Positions 11,147-23,441 of a DNA stretch of 64,000 nt are shown here, piece after piece. This stretch comes from Branchiostoma belcheri. Taxonomy: Eukaryota; Chordata; Leptocardii; Amphioxiformes; Branchiostomatidae. Made by a program: the position numbers and the translations under genes. Numbering within the stretch: position 1 is the first letter of the stretch; each line of letters opens with the position of its first letter. The notes under the pieces were generated by a model, which was given only the letters and a program-made list of their open reading frames with translations, was not told the origin of the DNA and ran no database searches. Location of the stretch: assembly GCF_001625305.1 (NCBI RefSeq), contig NW_017804020.1:2521896-2585895 (forward strand), in the 5' to 3' direction.

Positions 11147-11543
11147 ATATAAGGCCACAGCAAGTAAACTTTATGGATGACATCCTCAGCAGACTCCAAA
11201 TCTAATGCGAGCAGGCAAAAAAAAAACAAGACAGGCCGAAAAAACAAGGTTCCTACATTTTAAAATTTTGACTTGAGCATTGCACAAATAGCTTTGATTC
11301 AGTGGGAACATCACATATACACAGCCAGCATCACATATCACTGCATCAAAGTAAGAAACAAAACATTATTTAAATCAGAGCCTTTTCCTGTCTTCATAGT
11401 TATCAGCCATCCACCCTCCGGCATGGCAACAGACATCTTTGCCCATTTTTGGCATGTTGACCACTGTCAGGTCTCTCCAAAATCAGGTGAAAATTAATGC
11501 GCACACTGATGTCATCCATAAAAATTACTTGCTGTGGCCTATA
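11147..11543. mobile_element. MITE with about 36-bp inverted ends
   Basis: The left end, AAGGCCACAGCAAGTAAACT onward to GGATGACATC, is matched in reverse by GATGTCATCCATAAAAATTA onward to GGCCTATA. A second, more diverged copy is at 50529-51059. A single end (GACGTCATCCATAGCAATTA) remains near 47545. Confidence 0.7.
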
Positions 11544-11837
11544 GGACTACCTGTGAGTGAGGTAAACCATGCAGACATTATGCCAATGGCCCCTCTTCAT
11601 CCATAAATGTTTTTCATTTTCTAAGAATTGATCTGAGTTGAGTGAAGGGTTTGGTCGGCTGGGTTTCCTTATTGTCAGAGTGCAACAGGGAATAGCTAGT
11701 AAGTTGATATCGGCTTCCTGATATAAGGAAACTGCAGGAAATGCCAGTTTTAACACATATATCATTGTGGATAAGGATAGTGCGTAGTTATTGATAAAGC
11801 ATTGTTGCTCCACATTCCTCAGGTTGTGCAATAAGTT

Positions 11838-12135
11838 AACAAGCTGCTAGGGGGCCCAAACTCATGTCACTTCTTCCCAAGCCCAACTGCTATCTACCAT
11901 CCAAAATTTGTGACCCAAGCTTGTCTGGATCCTGAGATATTGAAGCTGAAAGTTCTGCTGCAGTACTTTACTAAGTCACCAGGGGTCTCATCAATGCCTA
12001 CCCACCTACCAAATATAAAGGCAATCTGTTTAAGCCTTCTCAAGTTACACATACACACACACACACACACACACCAAACACACACACATAAATGCCACTG
12101 AAAACATAACCTTCTTTGTGGAGGTAACGAAAAGA
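11838..12135 (+). repeat. Dispersed repeat with CTGCTAGGGGGCCC motif
   Basis: It shares AACAAGCTGCTAGGGGGCCC, AGTTCTGCTGCAGTAC and TGAAAACATAACCTTCTT with the insertion at 15364-16256. A CA dinucleotide run (12049-12088) interrupts it. Related segments lie at about 46990-47170 and 47590-48260. Confidence 0.6.
12049..12088 (+). repeat. (CA)n microsatellite
   Basis: An ACAC run with one AA interruption, inside the preceding dispersed repeat. Confidence 0.95.
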
Positions 12136-12793
12136 ATACAGCCTTAGCTTGCTGGAACAATTTTAGTTGTGCACATTATATATTAAGTCCTGATATACAT
12201 TTGTATGCATATCTTAGCCACATTTTGATTCATGTTTGTGGTATCCAAACAGTATAGTCAGACAGTTGAGTTAATGATATTCCTTTATGATTATTTTATC
12301 TAGCCCCCCCCCCCCTATAAACTTCCAGTAAATATTGCATTAGAATCTAATAACAATAAAATCAAAAATCAAATCCAGCCCCACCTGTCTGTCTTTATGA
12401 TTCATAGCTTCGCATCAAACAAGTTGTTGTATTGATTATACTGTTATTGGAGCTGCAGTTATTCTGACAGCATATCACGCTTTATAGCCCATACACCGAG
12501 GCAAAGACTTGTATAATATTAATGTTAATGTTAGATGGGGGAGATGTATATCGATGCTTATGACCTTACAGTAATGTAATAGTAGGGTTGGTCTTGATCT
12601 GGTATGATAGTATCAATGATACATGGATGGGATGGGTTGAATCCAGGTTACTCTGTATTATTAATAAGCGATTGAATATTAGGTACGTTTGATGATCAAA
12701 TAATTTTTGGGGTACAATATTTTAGTATAAAAATTTTAGTATCAAGTGTCAAATTACAACAATGGTTGAACTCTTTTGTTTTATCTTTAGCTT

Positions 12794-13042
12794 TATTATG
12801 TTTACCGAAGGAAACATTGTTTTTGCTCAGTTTCTTCTTCTTCTTCCATTCCAAACACTCAGACCTCTGACCTAGTCAATGACCAGACTGTCTCTCTGAA
12901 TGGTGTTACTGTTAGGTACATAATGTTGCAGTTTTTTTAGTAGGAGGGATTTAGACTCCTGTCACCATATATGTGAATGCGTTTGTGTTTGAGAATTATC
13001 AGAGCAGACCATAAACATAATGCATTTGCTTTGCAAATGTTA
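12794..13042 (-). mobile_element. IR1-bearing MITE, copy 3 (reverse)
   Basis: It starts TTATGTTTACCGAAGGAAAC and ends near CATAATGCATTTGC. The palindrome is degraded here (CTAGTCAATGACC at 12872-12884). Both family ends are present. Confidence 0.7.
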
Positions 13043-13756
13043 CTTTTCTTCAAGTATGTATTTATATGTAACTTAGGTAGCACACAAGCTAACTCTACTG
13101 TATCAGACAAAAGATTGTTGGCTACTACTAGTAGTACTAGATTTTCAAGGATATTACCATTAGCCCCATTATCAAGTTGTGGGGCTAAATGATATAATCA
13201 ATGTGCCGATACAGTAATAATGTTGGACTGACACTGTGGGGCATACATCCCTTACAGTCAGTCAAATGCTCTTAGGCCTAGGAAAAAAATGTTGTGTTTC
13301 CTGTTTCCCAACCAATCCTAGAAAAAACTGCCGACCCTAGACTTATTTATGTGGGCCCCTGAAAGATAGATAAATTTTTCGAGCTGATCAACCTTTCCTA
13401 GCTCCATGATCTGACACCTGAGTGATGAAACATTGTACAGTCAGTTTTCCAACATTGACATGGAAAATATAAGTGTCCTCATGCAAGATTTACTTTGGTA
13501 TAAACCAAGGAGGTTTAGGTGAAGGCCTCCATGGCTAAACTGTATTGTACAAGCTTGATCACTAGAGATTGCCAAAGTCTAAAAACAAAAGAAAGAAAAA
13601 GATAATTCCTACCTACCGGCCCTAATTTTTCCGGACTGAAACAGGAAACACAATGTTTTTTACCCTAGGCCTTACTTGAACGTACACTTCAAGCCTACCA
13701 GACTCATAAAGATCCGTCGCACCTTCGGGCACTTTGTGCCCTCGTAATGATATTGA

Positions 13757-13918
<162 letters not shown>

Positions 13919-14007
13919 TAACTCATCTCTGTAGTAGTAGTTTAAACCTTCTTTCTACCGAAGTTGCCTTTTGGCACCAAATTTGCATGGATTATGTAGT
14001 GTTAGGC

Positions 14008-14234
14008 TTGCTAATCTCCAAGCAGATCCCACACTGGTGTCATGATCGAAGCTGGTGTGTTATACGCCGAAGGGCAGTTACAGTACTATTAACTTATACC
14101 AGCTATACAGATACAGATACATTGGCAAGACAGTATCCATTGGCCAGAGGAGTGTCCTTCCATGGATACCAGTGATGGACACTCCTCTGACCAATGGATA
14201 CTGTCTTGCCACCATAGGATCTGCTTGGAGATTT
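14008..14234. mobile_element. MULE-like MITE with 9-bp TSD and internal hairpin
   Basis: GTGTTAGGC flanks the element exactly on both sides (13999-14007 and 14235-14243). The terminal inverted repeats AATCTCCAAGCAGATCC (14013-14029 and 14217-14233) are identical over 17 bp. An inner stem of 35 bp with one mismatch joins 14123-14157 to 14177-14211 across a 19-nt loop. A 9-bp target duplication is typical of Mutator-like elements. The superfamily is inferred from this alone. Confidence 0.75.
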
Positions 14235-14671
14235 GTGTTAGGCAGCGGGTACCATGAGAAGAAAAATTATGGCAGGTTTCATCTGTAGAATTATAATCAG
14301 CACTTGAGTCTATATTTAGAAAGGCAGAGATGTTTATGATGATTAATCACAGTTAATCTTTTCTTAGTATCAATAATTAAGAAACAAAGCCTAACTGAAA
14401 TGTGTCAAAATCAATAACCAGAATGATTGCTGGTTCCGGAGTATATTGTGCAGTAGTCACTTTTTTACTATGGTTGTTATGCTGTCTGTATGTCGTATAC
14501 TTGTATATATCAAAAGGGTTACAACATCTCGCTTGGTAGTGACACCCAACCATTCTTATTGCAACTAGCCCTGCATGACCTAACATTGCCGGTGGAGCCA
14601 GTGATCTTTACGGTATACACTGTGCCTCTACTCCTACATTAGGTGCCTGTGACAAAGTGCACTCTAGTCTT

Positions 14672-14966
14672 TGTCGTAAAATGTTATACTGGTGAACTAG
14701 GGAAGTATATTATCAACATTGAGGATGAAAACAGGAATAACACAGTAAAGATATTGTAAGGTATATATATGTCGTAAAATGTTATACTGTTGAACTAAGG
14801 ACATGCATTATCAACACTGAGAATAAAAACAGGAATAACATGTAGTAAAGATATTGTAAGATATATATGTTGTAAAATGTTATACTGTTCAACTAAGGAC
14901 ATGCATTATCAACACTGAGAATAAAAACAGGAATAACATGTAGTAAAGATATGGTTAGATATATGT
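14672..14966 (+). repeat. Tandem repeat, three units of about 98 bp
   Basis: Units begin TGTCGTAAAATGTTATACTG at 14672 and 14770 and TGTTGTAAAATG at about 14868. The second and third are nearly identical. Confidence 0.9.
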
Positions 14967-15260
14967 AGGGATTAAACTTGTCAGCAGCATTTTACAACTC
15001 ACAAGTACATGTACAGTATATGTAATAGGAATGGGGCTGTACCTGTGTGGTTAACCTCAAAAGTCGTTAACAAGTACCCCTTCACAACCGCATACTTCAT
15101 TTTTGGATAAGAGCATGCCTTAACCTACAGCTACAGTAGTTAGCACTTGAAATATTTACTGTTTATAGCCATGAGTTGAAGTGAAAAGTGAATTTTGACT
15201 GCTAGAATATCATGACTGGATGCCAGCACACACCTGTAAGTTGAGTGTATAAAACCACAT

Positions 15261-16483
15261 CAGGGCTCGAAATTAAAGGTGGTCCAGTGGCCACTGACCA
15301 CTAAATTTGAGGCTGGGACAACTAAAAAGACACTTTGGGACATTTTGGGGACAATAGAAAAACAAGAGTTCCACGATCTCATACCTTCGCCAAATGATGT
15401 TAACCCTTGCGGTTGACGAATTATACAATTTTAATAATTGATTTCGTAAATAAGAGCGTCATATGCATGGATTACATCAGTTGATCATATTCTCTACCCA
15501 ATGGCAGCCTTATCTTAACAAAGTAGGCTATTCTAGCACTTCCTCATAAATTATGCAAATGAGTTCATAATGTGAATAAATTATCTTCATTGATGTTCAC
15601 CTTCACTTAACTTCCAAATACGGCAAGTATGAAATTCCCAGCAATTACAACTATGAAATTATAACAATTCTCCATTGATTATGTAAATTAGGTCTTCATT
15701 TACATAATCTATATCCTCAGATGTTTTTCTAGTTCTCAATTACATGTCACAAGTGTTTCAAAGTCCTATAATCGAACGAAGCAGATTTATAGAATGTCCT
15801 CATTAATTATGCAAATTAGCTCCTGATTTGCATAATTGTCATCTGATTATGTCAAGTATCACTTCAGCTACCTACATACCAAAAATCATGACAATCCTTC
15901 AACCGGTTCTTGAGTTATCAACCTTCGGAGATTTTTTCAAGAAACGCTCCTGCAGTTCCAGAACAAGCTGCTAGGGGGCCCAAACTCATGTCACTTCTTC
16001 CCCACCTCAAGAGCTATCTACCAACCAAAATTCGTGACTCTAGCATGTCCAGATCGCGAGATATCAAAACCAGAAGTTCTGCTGCAGTACCAACAAAAGC
16101 CGCCAGGGGGCCCAGAATCTAATCATTTCTAGGTCTCATCAAGACCTACCCACCTACCAAGTTTCATGACAATACATATTAAGCTTCTTGAGTTATGCTG
16201 TTCACAAACAGACAGACAAACGCTACTGAAAACATAACCTTCTTGGCGAAGGTAATAACATCAGAATGTCAGCCCCCTTTTTTTTATCAGGCACACGTCC
16301 CAGCTTTTGGCTCTGGAAAAGTCCCCCCAAACTTCCTGTCTACTCTGGGAGTCAGAACGTAAGCAAAATAAAGTTGACTTCGAGTTGAAGTCATACATAC
16401 TTCCCAAAAACAGGTTGGGACAATCAAAATTTATTTTCGGGACAGTGCTGGAACAATAGGAAGAAAAGTTAATTTCGAGGCCT
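15261..16483. mobile_element. CAGGGCTCGAAATTAA-type element with a nested insertion
   Basis: The left end is CAGGGCTCGAAATTAA and the right end TTAATTTCGAGGCCTT. The host element's GGGACAAT-rich arms (15315-15360 and 16420-16455) are separated by a foreign repeat at about 15364-16256. That repeat has CATACCTTCGCCAA at one end and CCTTCTTGGCGAAGGTAAT at the other, and contains the CTGCTAGGGGGCCC motif. It is not coding. Confidence 0.65.
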
Positions 16484-16959
16484 TTTCCTCATTGTGTTTT
16501 TATGTGGGCCTTAGGGACGGTGACTACAGCCTACAGGAGTTGTAAAGATTGACGTATAGAGTATTGTAAATGTTTACGGTGCTACTTCGAGTTCACTGCC
16601 AAACGCTGTGTTTATAGCCAATTCTGCATTGTTTCGAGGATAATTATGATGAGGTTGGAATAACGTCCAGATGGAAATCTCTAAGCAGGGAAAATTGTTA
16701 CTGTCTGACAGAAAAATGTTACGACGTGCATTCCCATTGTATTTGCTAGGGGATCAGCGAGAATGCGAAATCTCGGAGCGGAAAACTTGAAATGACATAT
16801 TCTCAATGACTCAAGTCAACCATGGAGGATGGTAATGGATTACATACATGTATGCCCTGGGGAATCCAGTCACCGCAGCATCTCATTATAACTACAGCCT
16901 TGTTCTGTTAGATCCAGTCTGCTACACAGGATGAGGACCCAGTTTACACACCAGCAAAA

Positions 16960-17350
16960 ACCTTAGTAAAGTCTAAGCAAGTAAAAAGATAACAAAACTG
17001 CGTACCCACACAAGCGTACAAAATTGGTGTACTGCGCATTAAATTTTTCCTATGCTTTGACATACATTTTGTAAGCCTTCATGTAACGTACGATCTAAGC
17101 AAAGCAAGTCTAAGCAAGTAAAAAGATAAGAAAACTGCATACCCACACAAGCGTACACAAATTGCGTACTGCACATTAAATTTTTCCTGTGGTTTGACAC
17201 ACATTTTGTAAGCCTTCAAGGTAACATACGATCTGATTGTACGCTCTTGACGTGCGTCAAACCAAGCTGATTTACACCCACAAAAAATTTGACGTACACA
17301 CTTTTTGTACGCTCCAGTTCGTACATCACGTTTTTACCTGCGTGTGTAAA
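16960..17350. repeat. Dispersed GTACG-rich repeat, copy 2 (duplicated)
   Basis: The segment AGTCTAAGCAAGTAAAAAGA onward occurs twice, at about 16970 and 17109. It is followed by the family markers GACGTGCGTCAAACCAAGC and TTTACACCCACAAAAAATTT. Confidence 0.6.
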
Positions 17351-17393
17351 TCTGGTCAAGTAGAAGTTCAACCTACCTTCTAACTTTTGAAGA

Positions 17394-17800
17394 TGATGTG
17401 TACATAATGTAGATTTACTGACCTAGCTACTTGAACTTGAAGTTACCCTGCGAAATACTTGTTCTTCCATGTTGTATGTGGCAAATGATTTGTATCTTGG
17501 TTTTACAATTGTGAAGAATGTAGATTTACACAAATTACTGACCCACCTGAACTTGAAGTTACACTGCACACACAAAGATCTGTTGCAAGGAAATACTTGT
17601 CCTTCCACGTTTTACGTGGCAAATGATTTGTATCTTGGTTTTACAAATGTTTTACAAATGTGCGGAATGTAGATGTACTGACCCACTTGAACTTGAAGTT
17701 AGTCTCTGCACACACAGAGATCTGTCGCCAGGAAATACTTGTTCTTTCATGGTGTACGTGGCAAATGATTTGTATCTTGGTTGTACAAATGTGTTCCTCA
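17394..17800 (+). repeat. Tandem repeat, three units of about 140 bp
   Basis: Units share ACTTGTTCTTCCATG, GTGGCAAATGATTTGTATCT and CTGAACTTGAAGTTAC, with starts near 17456, 17595 and 17736. Confidence 0.85.
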
Positions 17801-20124
17801 TGATCAGTTTTTAGTACTTTGACATTCACACCAGTGACCTGTCTTGCAAGATGTATGGGTGATATTTCTCCCTTGGGAAAACAGGACTCTGATTACCAGT
17901 AAGTCCATCTTTTCAGTGCCCACTGAATGGTATGATTGATATTGTATGATTAGTTTTTCCAAGGACATTAAGGACTTTCAAGTAAGTTGTTATATAATTG
18001 AGTGCATACAAATGTACTTTCATACCAAAAAACAACATGACCAAGAAGACTATGTCGTCATGGAATGTATATACATTTGCACATGCTTAGGTTTGTCATT
18101 CTGTCTTTCATATTTGGACATTCCACATGTATGAACAAGGAAGAGACAATTTTTTCCTTGTCGCCACCAGATCCATAAATACAGGCAAACTGGACCCTCT
18201 ATAGCCAGCCGACTCCCTTGTCCAGCTACAGTGTATGTTCTTTTTAGGTTGATTTCTACTATTTATTCAGAGTGAGACTGCAAAGGAGCCTGTTGGAGAC
18301 TACTTTTTTCCTAGTCTTGAACCAGGTTATCAAACCTATTTTAGCTCCCGAGTCTCTTTCATCCTCTCTACATGAAAGAGACTCAGCAGCTAAAGTAGAT
18401 TTGGTACCAGCCTACTTTTTTCCCACTGAAACTACAACTTGTTGTTAGTAAAAGGTGAGCTTTAGAACCAATTTCCGACAGCTTCTTATTGCCTTGTTTT
18501 CCCTCTTTCCCTTCAAGAGCCAATGGCAATTTTGTTCTAAAGAGACACCACAGGTTCATCATGACAAGAGGATAACAGATACCGATCGGGTCTCCTCTCT
18601 AGAAAATGAGGTTGGCTTGTGCAGGGGGTTAATGTTAGCGTTAATGTTCGAGTTCGCGCGAAGGGGGACATTCAGTCACGAACGCGGGCTCTCGTCCAAT
18701 AGCTGGACTCCACAGGTCACATTTGTCTGATTACTTCGTCGGGAGGGGGCTTAATTTTTGGGACTAAATTGCCAGTCATCTCTTGGTTAATACGTTCTGT
18801 CGTTAATGTCTTTGTGGAGGTGACACGAAGCGTGCGTGTGTGCTGTGAGACCTCCGTGTGTAGCACATGTGCTAAACTGATGGGAAAGAAACTTCAAGGT
18901 CGTGATGTGAATTGAGATGACTGATGAAGGTCGTACTTCATATTATGACATAATGTGCACATATACACAACACAGAATACTAAAACTAGATTGTGGAGTT
19001 ACCTAAGAAGTTTTATAGGCATCAAATGCAATTTCAGGGTGGCAAGACTGGATTTTCAAATTCAATTTTCTTGTCATTCTTTTTAATGTAGTAATTAAGA
19101 CTCCCCAAGCAATGAAGCAAGGGTGCTTCCCCTCTCTCCAAAATCCTAGCACCCCTCCCAAATTGTTCACATTTATGGTTTTCTCTTAGTATTTTCATGA
19201 AAATTTGCTGATTTTCATCAACCGCTCCCCTACGAATTTCTAGGGATAGCCTGGAATAATTCCCATCCCAAAGCTTACTGATCGCTGACGGAAAACAGTT
19301 GCTTGTTTTGTATCTCAGGCTGATTTTGAAATAGAAAGACGCCTCATGTAGCTTTTAGCTATTTAAAACACTCAAAGTATGAAACAATGACGAAAATGTG
19401 CAGAAATTGCCATAAAAGTGAGATTTCCTCATCCAGAATATCTTTAGAACTCTCCTGGTGGCCTTAAATTGCATCCGATGCTTTTACACCATAATAACTT
19501 ACCACACATTGAAATTCTACGCAGTACAGGTGCTACATATTGTCCTCATCGTGGTCAAACAGTACAAAGCTGTTAAGATGTATGACCGTTCCCTGTCCCC
19601 CCATGACACCCCCTGAGTTATCGTGGCATGTTTATCGGCTCTTCAACGGCCCGGGATCCTGACACTTCGATGATTGATGAACCAAAGGTTGAGACGAGTA
19701 CGCGTTATTGATATTTTGTCTGCCGGTGCAGACAAACCGGTGAGGGTGGCGCTGCATAAATGACAGGTTATTGAAACTGTTTGGAAGTCGCGCGGAAGTT
19801 TTTAAAGGCTGCAGTCATAAGATTAAATAGAGAAACGTCGACCCAACACTTTCCGGAACTTATCGATTCATCCGTGATGAATTGTGCTTTGTACTTTATT
19901 GAATGTTTCTTGGAACTTGTTCGCACTTTAACTCATGCATGTACATGTATATATATATAAGCTTCTACTAGTAAATGACTAGTAAGGGAAAAATCTCCAA
20001 TAATGGTCTTGTGATATTCATTTGCTGAAATCATGATTTCAGATTGACTGCCTGATGTAGATACTTGAGAAAAGTGAAAGAAAGTCTCACTCCAATGACA
20101 AAATGAACCTGTTAAGTGTGCAAG

Positions 20125-20450
20125 TAAATACTAGACAATACCTGAAGATACTAGACAATACACATATAACTGTAGACACTAGACAATAGTGTCTACTGAG
20201 GTTTGTCTAGTAACTAGACAATACCTATAGATACTAGTACTAGACAATAGATGCTAGAGTATACCTGTAGACACTAGACAATACCTATAGATGCTAGAGT
20301 ATACCTATAGATACTAGACAATACCTGTAGACACTAGACAATACCTGTAGATTCTAGACAATACTAGTACCTGTAGATACCAGACAATACCTGTAGATAC
20401 TAGACAATGCCGCTAGACAATACCTGTAGAGTACTAGACAATACTTATAC
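20125..20450 (+). repeat. Minisatellite, unit about 22 bp
   Basis: A dozen or more variable units of the form ACTAGACAATACCTGTAGAT. Unit length and sequence vary along the array. Confidence 0.9.
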
Positions 20451-20999
20451 TTTACCTTGATAAGACAGTACCTCGATAATACCTGTAGATACATGTTCAG
20501 TAGATTTTGAAATGTATCCAACTGCGAACTGCTTGACTAACAGTTTTCTTGTGTATCTTAATTTAACTTTATCGATATTTTGTACCTGTAAGATACATTG
20601 CTAGCTACAATCTTCCGATCATGATGTGATATACTAGTAACCAAGATACCTCTTGGCACATGTGTTACCTTGTTCCACACCAAACCCTGTGAGAGACATT
20701 ATTTTTTTTAGAAGTCCTTCCAAAGGGTAATAGTTATGCACCAGGCTGGCAGCTAATGACCTCCATTAATGGTAATTGCCAATATTTTAACCCAGAGGAG
20801 AGACCTTCAGTGCTGAATAGGGTGATGACTTCCAAGAAATGAAATCAAACAGATGATTCCATTTTTTGGCAGCCGGATCCAAGTGAAGAGATGAAATATT
20901 GGTGAATGTATGAAATGAATTCTTGCTCGATTCTCATTTTTATGGAGCTAGTTACCAACACCTACAGTCAGTAGAAGTTTGAATACCGTAACTAATATT

Positions 21000-21330
21000 C
21001 AGTGTTCTAGCCAGTGGGATTTTTTTTCTCTTATCTCAATTTTGTGTGATTTACATGTAATGTCATGTTGAGTGCTGAATGTGATAATTCGTGGAGGATC
21101 CAGAGGCCATGGTACTAGTATTCCAGGGAATTTTGAAATCTTAATCCCCTGAAATGCTATTCCTGCATTTTGAGGGGCAAATTTTGTTGGTACATGTAGC
21201 TAAGCACTTTCCATTTCTTTACATGCCGATTTTTGTTCATAAAAGATGACAGAATAGGCAAAACTTTTGTCCGTCATGAGCAGCAAAATTCTGTCAAATG
21301 TTGGAAAGACGGACATTGGCTTGAACACTG
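21000..21330. mobile_element. MITE of the CAGTGTTCTAGCC family, intact ends
   Basis: It begins CAGTGTTCTAGCC (21000-21012) and ends GGCTTGAACACTG (21318-21330). The interior has the shared markers TTTTGAAATCTTAATCCCC, GGGGCAAATTTTG and AGCAAAATTCTGTCAAATG. No clear target duplication. Confidence 0.7.
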
Positions 21331-21793
21331 GTACTGTTTGATGTTAGTTTTGCATTTTTCGTTCCCGAAGGCTGTGTCAGACTGGCAACAGTAATAGGTA
21401 TGTGTGGACGTGCATGTAAAACTAGCAAATCACACTCCTCAACAAGCTGCTCATTTGACCTTCTGTAAGCTCCACCAGCCCGCGCTCCACCCAGGAGAGA
21501 TTGAAATACGCAGCAACTTGTCGGTAATACGCCGTAGTAATACGCGCATACGTGTGTACTGTACGTGTATGACGAACGGTGTGGCAAAGTAGTCGCTTCC
21601 ACTCCGTTACCAGTCTGATTCATCACAACATCTTTTATGAAACCCTGTTGGCCACAGTCAGCTGGTAGGACGATACGTCAATAACAACCACCAGGGGACT
21701 CCCAGTCATCAGGACGACTCTTCCCCACAACCCAGCAGAAATTCGCCGCTGTAATTGGATTGATTGAAAGACGGATGCAGCTTTTTGCCACGG

Positions 21794-21803
21794 CTGTCAA
21801 TCA
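21794..21803 (-). promoter_or_regulatory. PBX-MEIS/PREP decamer
   Basis: The reverse strand reads TGATTGACAG, the known consensus for PBX paired with MEIS or PREP homeodomain proteins. It lies 17 bp upstream of a TATA box and about 345 bp upstream of the candidate start codon at 22149. Motif evidence only. Confidence 0.4.
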
Positions 21804-21820
21804 GGCGGAAGGGTCACCTC

Positions 21821-21827
21821 TATATAA
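21821..21827 (+). promoter_or_regulatory. TATA box of a candidate internal promoter
   Basis: TATATAA follows a GC-richer unique segment (21700-21820) that has inverted CCAAT-like and homeodomain-like motifs. Initiation would fall near 21850, giving a 5' untranslated region of about 300 nt before the ATG at 22149. Confidence 0.4.
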
Positions 21828-22148
21828 CGTGTTTGAGCAGATTGAAATGTTGATGTAATTTGCCGTTAATCTCGCGATAAGTGGTTTAATATTCAGTCCG
21901 GTTGGACATTATCGGAATACAATAAGTTATCGCGGGCCCGTGCCGAAAATTATTCCGCATGCATTGTGGCAGCGGTGGGTATATGTGGTCGTAACGTGCC
22001 ACTATTTACCCATTACGGCGTGAGCCTTTGGGAGAAGGGCTGTACCTGTAGAGCTTGTTGATGAGATGCTCTTGTTATCACGGTTGGCAAGATTGGGTAG
22101 GCTGGGGCTGTAGAACACTCTCAGTCTCTTATCTACTGGAGTTTGAAG

Positions 22149-22617
22149 ATGTTCTCTAGCACTACCAGCGGTCGTTCCTGTGCGCGTTCCCCCAAGTTGG
22201 CACGCCGTGTTTCCCTCCACGCGGATGGCCACTCGCGACGGCAGTCGTCCTTGGGGAAGTGGGACGATCTATGGGACAAGCCGACGTCGCCCGAGGTGCA
22301 GCACACATGGACCAGCGGCCAGCCGCCCTGGGCAAGCATGGCCCTCTCCGAACTCTACAAGGCGCCACCGAAACCCAAGGCGGAAAAGAAGAAGAAGAAA
22401 CATCTATCAGCAAAATCGTCTCCCAAATTCTCCCCCATCAAGAAACTGAGAGACATCTTTTGCAGGAAGGAGAGTCCGAAAGCAGGACAACCACCAGTAA
22501 AGGAGGAAGAGGTGAAACTGGTGGGGATTTTGAAACCTTCGAGCTCTACTCCCCAACAGCCAACGGGATCAACCAAAGAACATAAACAGGAGAAGCATGA
22601 GGAAAACAAGGCAACAG
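22149..22617 (+). CDS. Candidate alternative first coding exon (156 codons)
   Basis: The longest uninterrupted frame starting from a plausible ATG outside the certain exons runs from 22149 to a donor at 22618 (ACA G|GTAATA). It reads MFSSTTSGRSCARSPKLARR and then a Trp-containing segment (WDDLWDKPTSP). A polylysine run (KKKKKKH), SPIKKLRDIFCRKESPK and a Lys/Glu-rich tail follow. The peptide is basic, Ser/Pro-rich and probably disordered. I recognise no domain. Codon use is GC-rich, like the certain exons. The phase-1 donor would join in frame to 29023, giving Gly then [10 protein letters not shown]. The resulting protein would lack PDZ0 and the first 39 GuK residues. Rodent MAGI-2/S-SCAM is known to have forms that start downstream of PDZ0. 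A TATA box and a PBX decamer lie upstream. Confidence 0.55.
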
Positions 22618-23441
22618 GTAATACTAAAGCATGCAACAAGTGGGAATACCTTATTGCCTCCACAGGAAGCATTAGCAGCTGGGTTGGAAGGTAATCTTGT
22701 CAATCAGAACTTGTAAAGGGCCAGCTGGGCTTACCCAGTGGAGCAAAAGGGTAAGACTATTATCCAAGAGGCTTCTAATATATAGGGCCACTGTGTCCAA
22801 TATGTAGGTAACATCTAATGCCTACATGATCATTTTTGAGTCATAAATGCATAAATTTTCCATTCAGTTAAAGCAATATTATTCACTGACTTATTTACTT
22901 TTCAAAGTTGAAAAACTCATTTCCTAGAATAAGAAATAATTTTTATAGCTTATTTGTTAGCGTCATTTTTTTGTAAAGGTCTTGTAAGGTACCCTCATGT
23001 TTACTCTCATTAGCACATCATTTGTTATGGTTGTTTTGTTTTTGTTTACTTTCCAATTACTGAGGAGGTCTCACCTAAACAAACACTGCAACAAGAATTG
23101 ACATCTGGAATTACAATCTAAAGGTTTATTCCTAAATCCTAACCCAAAGCGACTGGTTACATTGTGAAACTTGACTAGCTTAGTTTTGTTTCAGTAGACA
23201 AGATAGATACCATGAGAGATCTATTGTTGAGAGTTTGAGATTATTTTACAGATTGCTTGTTAACTCTTGTTAGAACAGCTTGCGTCTGCTTCTTATAAGT
23301 GCTTAGAAAAACATTTCACTACCACTTAGTTAGCTGGTAGGAAATCCTGTTAGTGATAGTTGGCTAAATCTGGGCTAAAGTAAAGAAGTGCCCTGTACTG
23401 GGATAATCCTCTTTACAAGGGCCCACACAAATGTCTTGTTA

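Noticed and set aside
22162-22672. Other frames overlapping the candidate exon 22149-22617 on both strands
   Set aside because: They overlap a single GC-rich segment. Only the frame starting at 22149 ends at a usable donor in a phase that fits the gene.
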